This document shows positions 58,514 to 64,000 of a stretch of DNA of 64,000 nt, one piece after another (position 1 is the stretch's first letter; each line of letters starts with the position of its first letter). The notes under the pieces were generated by a model. It did not search any database. It saw nothing but the letters and a program-made list of their open reading frames with translations, and was not told where the DNA came from. Made by a program: the position numbers and the translations under genes. Where the stretch lies: assembly GCF_000802155.2 (NCBI RefSeq), contig NZ_JQGJ02000008.1, positions 124,001-188,000 on the forward strand, in the 5' to 3' direction. The DNA comes from Pseudomonas frederiksbergensis (GTDB lineage: Bacteria; Pseudomonadota; Gammaproteobacteria; Pseudomonadales; Pseudomonadaceae).

Positions 58514-60765
58514 CCCCCGATCAGATGCGCGACGCCTCGCTGCTGGAACTGTTCAGCCTGGAAGCCGAAGCCCAGGTCCAGGTGTTGAGCACCGGCCTGC
58601 TGGCTCTGGAGCGTGACCCGACTCAGGCCGATCACCTGGAGTCGTGCATGCGCGCGGCCCATTCGCTCAAGGGCGCGGCGCGAATTGTCGGGGTCGATGC
58701 CGGGGTCAGCGTGGCCCACGTGATGGAGGATTGCCTGGTCAGTGCCCAGGAAAGGCGGATGGTGTTGCGCGCCGAACATATCGACGCCTTGCTCCAGGGC
58801 ACTGACCTGTTGACCCGCATCGCGACGCCTGGCAACAACGTCGGAGCCGAGGATATCGAGGCCTATGTCGCCCTGTTGGGGCGCCTGCTGGACCCGTCGG
58901 CACCAACGGCCGCGCCGCCGCGGATCGAAATACCCGTCGAGCCCGTGCGCGTCGAAATGCCTGATTTTGCGTCCATGGAGCCCGGCGAGCCGGTCGCTCG
59001 AAAAAAACGTGTCACCGAAGATGGCGAGCGGGTCTTGCGGGTCACGGCGGGCCGCCTCAACAGCCTGTTGGACTTGTCGAGCAAGTCCCTGGTGGAAACC
59101 CAGCGCCTCAAGCCTTGGCTGGCGACGATGCAACGCCTCAAGCGCCAGCAAAGCGGTGGCCTGCGCGCCCTTGAAGATTTGAACGTGCATCTCAAGGATC
59201 ACGCCTTGAGCCTCCAGGCCCAGGAAGCGCTCAACGATGCCCGACGCCTGCTGGCCGAAACCCAGCAAGTGCTGGTGCAAAAGATCGCTGAGCTGGACGA
59301 ATTCGCCTGGCAGGGCAGCCAGCGCGCCCAGGTGCTGTACGACACGGCGTTGGCCTGTCGCATGCGACCGTTTGCCGATGTGCTCTCGGGCCAGGTGCGG
59401 ATGGTCCGTGACTTGGGCCGCAACCTCGGCAAACAGGTGCGCCTGGAAATCGAAGGGGAAAAAACCCAGGTCGATCGTGATGTCCTGGAGAAGCTCGAAG
59501 CGCCCCTGACTCATCTGCTGCGCAATGCCGTGGACCACGGTATCGAAATGCCGGAGCAGCGGCTGTCGGCCGGCAAGCCCGCCGAAGGGCTGATTCGCCT
59601 GCGCGCCTCACACCAGGCCGGCCTGTTGGTGCTGGAACTGTCGGACGATGGCGGCGGCGTGGACCTGGAGCGGGTGCGCCGAACCATTGTGGAGCGAGGG
59701 CTTTCTCCCGAGCAGACCGCCGCCAGCCTGAGCGAAGAAGAACTGCTGGCGTTTTTGTTCCTGCCGGGCTTCAGCCTGCGGGACAAGGTCACCGAGGTGT
59801 CCGGCCGCGGTGTCGGCCTGGATGCGGTCCAGCATATGGTCCGCCAGTTACGCGGTGCGGTGGTGCTGGAGCAGACGGCGGGCGAGGGCAGTCGTTTTCA
59901 TCTCGAGGTGCCGCTGACGCTTTCGGTGGTGCGCAGCCTGGTGGTGGAAGTCGGCGGCGAAGCCTACGCCTTCCCGCTGGCCCACATCGAACGCATGTGC
60001 GACCTGGCGCCCGATGACATCGTCCAGGTCGAGGGCCGCCAGCATTTCTGGTACGAAGGCCGGCACGTGGGCCTGGTTGCAGCGACGCAATTGCTCAACC
60101 GTCCGGTCACGCCCAACAGTGGCCAGGCCCTTAAGGTCGTGGTGATCCGCGAGCGGGAGGTGATCTATGGCGTGGCGGTGGAGCGGTTCATCGGTGAGCG
60201 CACGCTGGTGGTCCTGCTCCTGGATGAGCGCTTGGGCAAGGTCCAGGATATTTCCGCCGGTGCCTTGCTCGACGATGGCTCGGTGGTGTTGATCGTCGAC
60301 GTCGAGGATCTGCTGCGCTCGGTGGAAAAGTTGCTCGACACCGGGCGACTGGAGCGGATCGCCCGGCAGAACGAGGCCCAGGCGCCGCGCAAGCGGATCC
60401 TCGTCGTCGACGACTCCCTGACCGTGCGTGAACTGGAGCGCAAGCTGTTGCTCAATCGCGGTTATGACGTGGCGGTGGCCGTGGACGGCATGGACGGCTG
60501 GAATGCGTTGCGCTCGGAGGAATTCGACTTGCTCATCACGGACATCGACATGCCGCGCATGGACGGTATCGAGCTGGTGTCGTTGCTGCGGCGCGACAGC
60601 CGCCTGCAATCGCTGCCGGTGATGGTGGTTTCCTACAAGGATCGCGAAGAAGATCGCCGCCGTGGCCTGGATGCCGGCGCGGACTACTATCTCGCCAAGG
60701 CAAGTTTCCATGACGACGCCTTGCTCGACGCCGTGGTCGAATTGATCGGAGGAGCACGCGCTTGA
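58510..60765 (+). CDS. wspE: Hybrid CheA-type histidine kinase WspE
   Basis: This 751-residue kinase autophosphorylates and passes phosphate to WspR and WspF. The Hpt domain has the phospho-His in AAHSLKGAARIVG. A dimerisation/ATPase module follows with HLLRNAVDHGIEMPEQR and DDGGGVDLERV, then a CheW-like domain and a C-terminal receiver (ILVVDDSLTVRELE, DLLITDIDMPRMDG). Domain order and length equal WspE of P. aeruginosa. The stop overlaps the TTG start of wspF. Confidence 0.95.
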   Translation: MTPDQMRDASLLELFSLEAEAQVQVLSTGLLALERDPTQADHLESCMRAAHSLKGAARIVGVDAGVSVAHVMEDCLVSAQERRMVLRAEHIDALLQGTDLLTRIATPGNNVGAEDIEAYVALLGRLLDPSAPTAAPPRIEIPVEPVRVEMPDFASMEPGEPVARKKRVTEDGERVLRVTAGRLNSLLDLSSKSLVETQRLKPWLATMQRLKRQQSGGLRALEDLNVHLKDHALSLQAQEALNDARRLLAETQQVLVQKIAELDEFAWQGSQRAQVLYDTALACRMRPFADVLSGQVRMVRDLGRNLGKQVRLEIEGEKTQVDRDVLEKLEAPLTHLLRNAVDHGIEMPEQRLSAGKPAEGLIRLRASHQAGLLVLELSDDGGGVDLERVRRTIVERGLSPEQTAASLSEEELLAFLFLPGFSLRDKVTEVSGRGVGLDAVQHMVRQLRGAVVLEQTAGEGSRFHLEVPLTLSVVRSLVVEVGGEAYAFPLAHIERMCDLAPDDIVQVEGRQHFWYEGRHVGLVAATQLLNRPVTPNSGQALKVVVIREREVIYGVAVERFIGERTLVVLLLDERLGKVQDISAGALLDDGSVVLIVDVEDLLRSVEKLLDTGRLERIARQNEAQAPRKRILVVDDSLTVRELERKLLLNRGYDVAVAVDGMDGWNALRSEEFDLLITDIDMPRMDGIELVSLLRRDSRLQSLPVMVVSYKDREEDRRRGLDAGADYYLAKASFHDDALLDAVVELIGGARA

Positions 60766-61772
60766 AGATCGCCATCGTCAATGACATGCCCCTGGCGGTC
60801 GAAGCCCTGCGCCGCGCACTGGCGCTGGAGCCGGCGCATCAGTTGGTGTGGGTCGCCGCCAACGGTGCCGAGGCGGTGCAACGTTGTCACGAATACACGC
60901 CGGACCTGATCCTGATGGACCTGTTCATGCCGATCATGGATGGCGTGGAGGCGACCCGGCGGATCATGGCCGACACACCGTGTGCCATCGTGATTGTCAC
61001 CGGTGACAGCCGGCAGAACGTCCACCAGGTGTTCGAAGCCATGGGCCATGGCGCCCTGGACGTGGTCGACACGCCGGCCCTGGGCGTCGGCAAGCCCGAA
61101 GACGCCGCGGCACCGCTGCTGCGCAAGATCGCCAACATCGGCTGGCTGATCGGTGATCGTGGTGGCCGCGACCACGCCGCGCCGGCTGCGCATCGGGCAT
61201 CGGCGTCAAGCAAGAGCCTGGTGGCGATCGGGTCGTCGGCGGGTGGCCCGGCCGCATTGGAGGCACTGCTCAAGGGATTGCCGCGGGATTTTGCCCCGGC
61301 CATCGTGCTGGTCCAGCATGTCGACGAGGTGTTTGCCGCCGGCATGGCCGAGTGGCTCAGCGGCGTGTCGGGGCTCAACGTCCGCCTGGCCCGCGAGGGT
61401 GAGGCGCCGCAAGGCGGGACGGTGCTGCTGGCCGGGACCAACCACCATCTGCGCCTGTTGAAAAACGGCACGCTGGCCTACACCGCCGAGCCGGTCAACG
61501 AGATCTATCGGCCCTCCATCGATGTGTTTTTCGAGAGTGTCGCCCGTTTCTGGAGCGGTGATGCGGTGGGCGTCTTGCTCACCGGCATGGGGCGCGACGG
61601 TGCGCAAGGGCTTAAACTCATGCGCCAGCAGGGCTGCGTGACGATCGCCCAGGACCAGCAGAGCAGCGCGGTGTATGGCATGCCCAAGGCAGCGGTCGCC
61701 ATCGATGCGGCAACGCAGGTCCTTGCGCTGGATAGAATAGCGCCACGCTTGGTGGAGATTTTCACCCAATGA
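60762..61772 (+). CDS. wspF: CheB-type methylesterase WspF
   Basis: This 336-residue negative regulator removes methyl groups from WspA; loss of WspF locks the pathway on and gives wrinkly colonies. The receiver domain has Asp53 in LMDLFMPIMDG. The methylesterase domain has the catalytic Ser in AIGSSAGGPAALEALL, His in LVQHVDEVFA and Asp in LTGMGRDGAQGLKLM. It starts with TTG at 60762 in a TTGA overlap with wspE; the GGAGGA site is 10 bases upstream. No truncation or frameshift was seen, so the window shows no wrinkly-type wspF mutation. Confidence 0.95.
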   Translation: MKIAIVNDMPLAVEALRRALALEPAHQLVWVAANGAEAVQRCHEYTPDLILMDLFMPIMDGVEATRRIMADTPCAIVIVTGDSRQNVHQVFEAMGHGALDVVDTPALGVGKPEDAAAPLLRKIANIGWLIGDRGGRDHAAPAAHRASASSKSLVAIGSSAGGPAALEALLKGLPRDFAPAIVLVQHVDEVFAAGMAEWLSGVSGLNVRLAREGEAPQGGTVLLAGTNHHLRLLKNGTLAYTAEPVNEIYRPSIDVFFESVARFWSGDAVGVLLTGMGRDGAQGLKLMRQQGCVTIAQDQQSSAVYGMPKAAVAIDAATQVLALDRIAPRLVEIFTQ

Positions 61773-61811
61773 CGAACCCCCGCACCCCAGGCAGTATTCA
61801 GGTGAGCCCCC

Positions 61812-62813
61812 ATGAATGATTTACAACTCGACGATTTCAAGCGCGATGAGAATGCCGCCATGGTCCTGCTCGTCGACGACCAGGCGATGATCGGCGAGGC
61901 GGTACGACGCGGGCTGTCGAACGAACAGAACATCGATTTCCACTTCTGCTCCGACCCCCACCAGGCGATCGCCCATGCGGTGCGCATCAAGCCGACGGTG
62001 ATCCTCCAGGACCTGGTGATGCCAGGCCTCGACGGCCTGAGCCTGGTACGCGAATACCGCAATCACCCGGCCACCCGAGACATCCCGATCATCGTCTTGT
62101 CCACCAAGGAAGACCCGCTGATCAAGAGCGCGGCGTTTGGTGCAGGGGCCAACGACTATCTGGTCAAGTTGCCGGACAACATCGAGCTGGTGGCGCGCAT
62201 TCGCTATCACTCACGTTCCTACATGATGCTGTTACAGCGCGACGCGGCTTATCGTGCCCTGCGGGTGAGCCAGCAGCAGCTGCTCGACACCAACCTGGTG
62301 CTACAACGATTGATGAATTCCGATGGTCTGACCGGGTTGTCCAACCGGCGGCACTTCGATGAATACCTGGAGTTGGAGTGGAGAAGGGCGCTGCGGGATC
62401 AATCCCAATTGTCGTTGCTGATGATCGACGTGGATTACTTCAAATCCTACAACGACAATTTCGGCCACCTGGAGGGCGACGAAGCCCTGCGCAAAGTCGC
62501 CACGGCCATCCGCGAGGCGTGCAGTCGCCCCTCCGACCTGCCGGCCCGCTATGGCGGCGAGGAGTTCGCCCTGGTATTGCCCGGCACCTCGCCTGGCGGC
62601 GCCCGGCTGATGGCGGAGAAACTGCGCCAGAGCGTCGTTGCCCTGAAAATTCCCCATGCCACGCCCGACGGCGGCGAGAACCTGACCATCAGCATCGGCA
62701 TCGCGACCTTCACGCCCCAGCAGGGCGGCGACAGCCGGCAACTGATCTCGGCGGCGGACAAAGGGCTGTACCTGGCCAAACACAATGGCCGTAATCGGGT
62801 TGGGGTTGAATAA
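61812..62813 (+). CDS. wspR: Diguanylate cyclase response regulator WspR
   Basis: This 333-residue output protein makes c-di-GMP when phosphorylated by WspE. The receiver carries Asp67 in VILQDLVMPGLDG. The GGDEF domain has the active site GGEEF at 248-252 and an intact inhibitory I-site RPSD (239-242), so product feedback should work. The LQRLMNSDGLTGLSNRRHFD signature opens the domain. It starts 39 bases after wspF, the only sizeable gap in the operon, and ends at a REP hairpin. Confidence 0.96.
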   Translation: MNDLQLDDFKRDENAAMVLLVDDQAMIGEAVRRGLSNEQNIDFHFCSDPHQAIAHAVRIKPTVILQDLVMPGLDGLSLVREYRNHPATRDIPIIVLSTKEDPLIKSAAFGAGANDYLVKLPDNIELVARIRYHSRSYMMLLQRDAAYRALRVSQQQLLDTNLVLQRLMNSDGLTGLSNRRHFDEYLELEWRRALRDQSQLSLLMIDVDYFKSYNDNFGHLEGDEALRKVATAIREACSRPSDLPARYGGEEFALVLPGTSPGGARLMAEKLRQSVVALKIPHATPDGGENLTISIGIATFTPQQGGDSRQLISAADKGLYLAKHNGRNRVGVE

Positions 62814-62839
62814 ACCCGTTGCCTGGCGAGAGTGCTTTT

Positions 62840-62867
62840 GTGGCGAGGGAGCTTGCTCCCTCGCCAC
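62840..62867. repeat. REP palindrome after wspR
   Basis: GTGGCGAGGGAGC and GCTCCCTCGCCAC form a perfect 13-bp stem with loop TT, 27 bases past the wspR stop; a plausible end of the wsp message. Confidence 0.8.
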
Positions 62868-62992
62868 CGGGGCAGTGTTTAATCATGCCACTGGGTTTCA
62901 TTGCCTCTAAAGCCGCCAGGCGGGCTGCCGCTGGCGCTTGATTACGTTATACTCGCCGGCTTTCAAAAGTTCGCCAACGAGTGCTGCCCGCC

Positions 62993-64000
62993 ATGGAAAT
63001 CAACCCGATCCTGAACACCATCAAGGACCTGTCCGAGCGCTCCGAAACTATTCGGGGGTATCTTTGACTACGATCAAAAGCATGAGCGCCTGACCGAAGT
63101 CAATCGCGAGCTTGAAGATCCGAATGTCTGGAACAACCCTTCGTACGCCCAGGAACTGGGCCGCGAGCGTTCTGCGCTGGCGCAGATCGTCGAGACCCTG
63201 GATGAATTGTCCAGCGGCCTGGCCGATTGCCGCGACCTGCTGGACATGGCCGTTGAAGAAAACGACGAAGGCGCGGTCGGCGATGTCGTCGCCGAGCTGA
63301 CCCGCCTGGACGAGAACCTCGCCAAGCTGGAATTCCGCCGCATGTTCAGCGGCGAGATGGACATGAACAACGCCTACCTGGACATCCAGGCCGGCTCCGG
63401 TGGCACCGAAGCCCAGGACTGGGCCAACATCCTGCTGCGCATGTACCTGCGCTGGGCCGACAAGCGCGGTTTCGACGCCACCATCATGGAGCTGTCGGCC
63501 GGTGAAGTCGCCGGGATCAAGGGCGCCACCGTGCACATCAAGGGCGAATACGCCTTTGGCTGGCTGCGGACCGAGATCGGCGTGCACCGCCTGGTGCGCA
63601 AGAGCCCGTTCGACTCCGGCAACCGTCGCCACACCTCATTCTCGGCGGTATTCGTCTCGCCGGAAATCGATGACAACATCGAAATCGAGATCAACCCGGC
63701 CGACCTGCGCATCGACACCTACCGCTCCTCCGGTGCCGGTGGCCAGCACGTCAACACCACCGACTCGGCCGTGCGGATCACCCACGTACCGACCAACACC
63801 GTGGTCAGTTGCCAGAACGAACGCTCCCAGCACGCCAACAAAGACACCGCGATGAAGATGCTGCGGGCCCGCTTGTACGAGCAGGAAGTGCAGAAGCGCA
63901 ACGCCGCCTCCCAGGCCCTGGAAGACACCAAGTCCGACATCGGCTGGGGGCACCAGATCCGTTCGTACGTGCTCGATGCCTCGCGGATCAAGGACCTGCG
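62993..64000 (+). CDS. prfB: Peptide chain release factor 2, programmed frameshift, 3' end beyond window
   Basis: RF2 releases peptides at UGA and UAA. Frame 1 from ATG 62993 encodes MEINPILNTIKDLSERSETI-RGYL and then meets UGA at 63065-63067. The rest resumes in the +1 frame at GAC 63066 (DYDQKHERLTEVNRELEDPN) and stays open to the window end. The stop-recognition tripeptide SPF is in VRKSPFDSGNRRHTSF, and the GGQ peptidyl-hydrolysis loop is in SGAGGQHVNTTDSAVRITH. The frameshift lets RF2 set its own level. The C-terminal end lies outside the window. Confidence 0.96.
63054..63068 (+). promoter_or_regulatory. prfB +1 frameshift site
   Basis: The sequence CGGGGGTATCTTTGAC has an internal Shine-Dalgarno-like GGGGG, a slippery CTT, and UGA followed by C, the classic context. 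The ribosome slips from CTT (63062-63064) to read GAC at 63066. Confidence 0.95.

Noticed and set aside
60762..61772. A possible loss-of-function mutation in wspF, which is often selected in laboratory isolates
   Set aside because: The frame is full length with receiver Asp and methylesterase Ser/His/Asp all present.

Overview
The window is a chromosomal segment of a Pseudomonas, most likely of the P. fluorescens group. This rests on the high G+C content, on GTGGCGAGGGAGCTTGCTCC-type REP elements in many intergenic gaps, on a DUF3509 gene, on a complete Wsp chemosensory operon, and on gene orders such as ffh-rpsP-rimM-trmD-rplS, dsbC-hom-thrC and cumA-tadA. No rRNA, tRNA, CRISPR array or complete insertion sequence was seen.

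Bases 1-2236 hold the end of guaB and all of guaA (GMP synthesis). From about 2240 to 6360 lies a patchy accessory stretch: an HxlR-regulator stump, a REP, a frameshifted HicA-like gene coupled to an HTH protein, a possible TPP-enzyme stump, a 690-residue protein with a TerD-like C-terminus, and a promoter-to-terminator interval that looks like a small RNA gene of about 84 nt. Bases 6361-14717 are a self-contained trehalose PTS locus: repressor TreR, its operators, EIIBC permease, phosphotrehalase, maltoporin-like porin, a fused EIIA-HPr-EI protein and a small EIIB-like protein without its cysteine. cumA-tadA follow.

Bases 16900-36711 are mainly core genes: cmoAB (tRNA wobble modification), a lysoplasmalogenase/chagasin pair, a Lon paralogue, an MFS transporter, a CorC-type protein, a YpjD-type protein, ffh, the rpsP-rimM-trmD-rplS ribosome/tRNA operon, xerD, dsbC, hom, thrC and a BvgS-like sensor that ends after its PAS domain. 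A frameshifted DUF1493 gene lies between xerD and dsbC.

Bases 36873-45000 contain a DUF3509 protein, a type III CoA transferase, yaeQ, recJ, an Old Yellow Enzyme, opgD, a small Arg-rich protein and a decayed RHH/RelE toxin-antitoxin remnant. Bases 45086-53261 form a polyamine/gamma-aminobutyraldehyde locus (YdcSTUV ABC transporter between two paralogous aldehyde dehydrogenases, preceded by a LysR regulator). A DUF533 protein precedes wspABCDEFR (54425-62813), a surface-sensing pathway that ends in the diguanylate cyclase WspR. The window closes inside prfB, with its programmed +1 frameshift site intact.

The most unusual items are the HicA-like/HTH pair, the TerD-tailed orphan, the sRNA candidate, the cysteine-less EIIB protein, the kinase-less BvgS-like sensor and three eroded small modules whose reading frames can be reconstructed.
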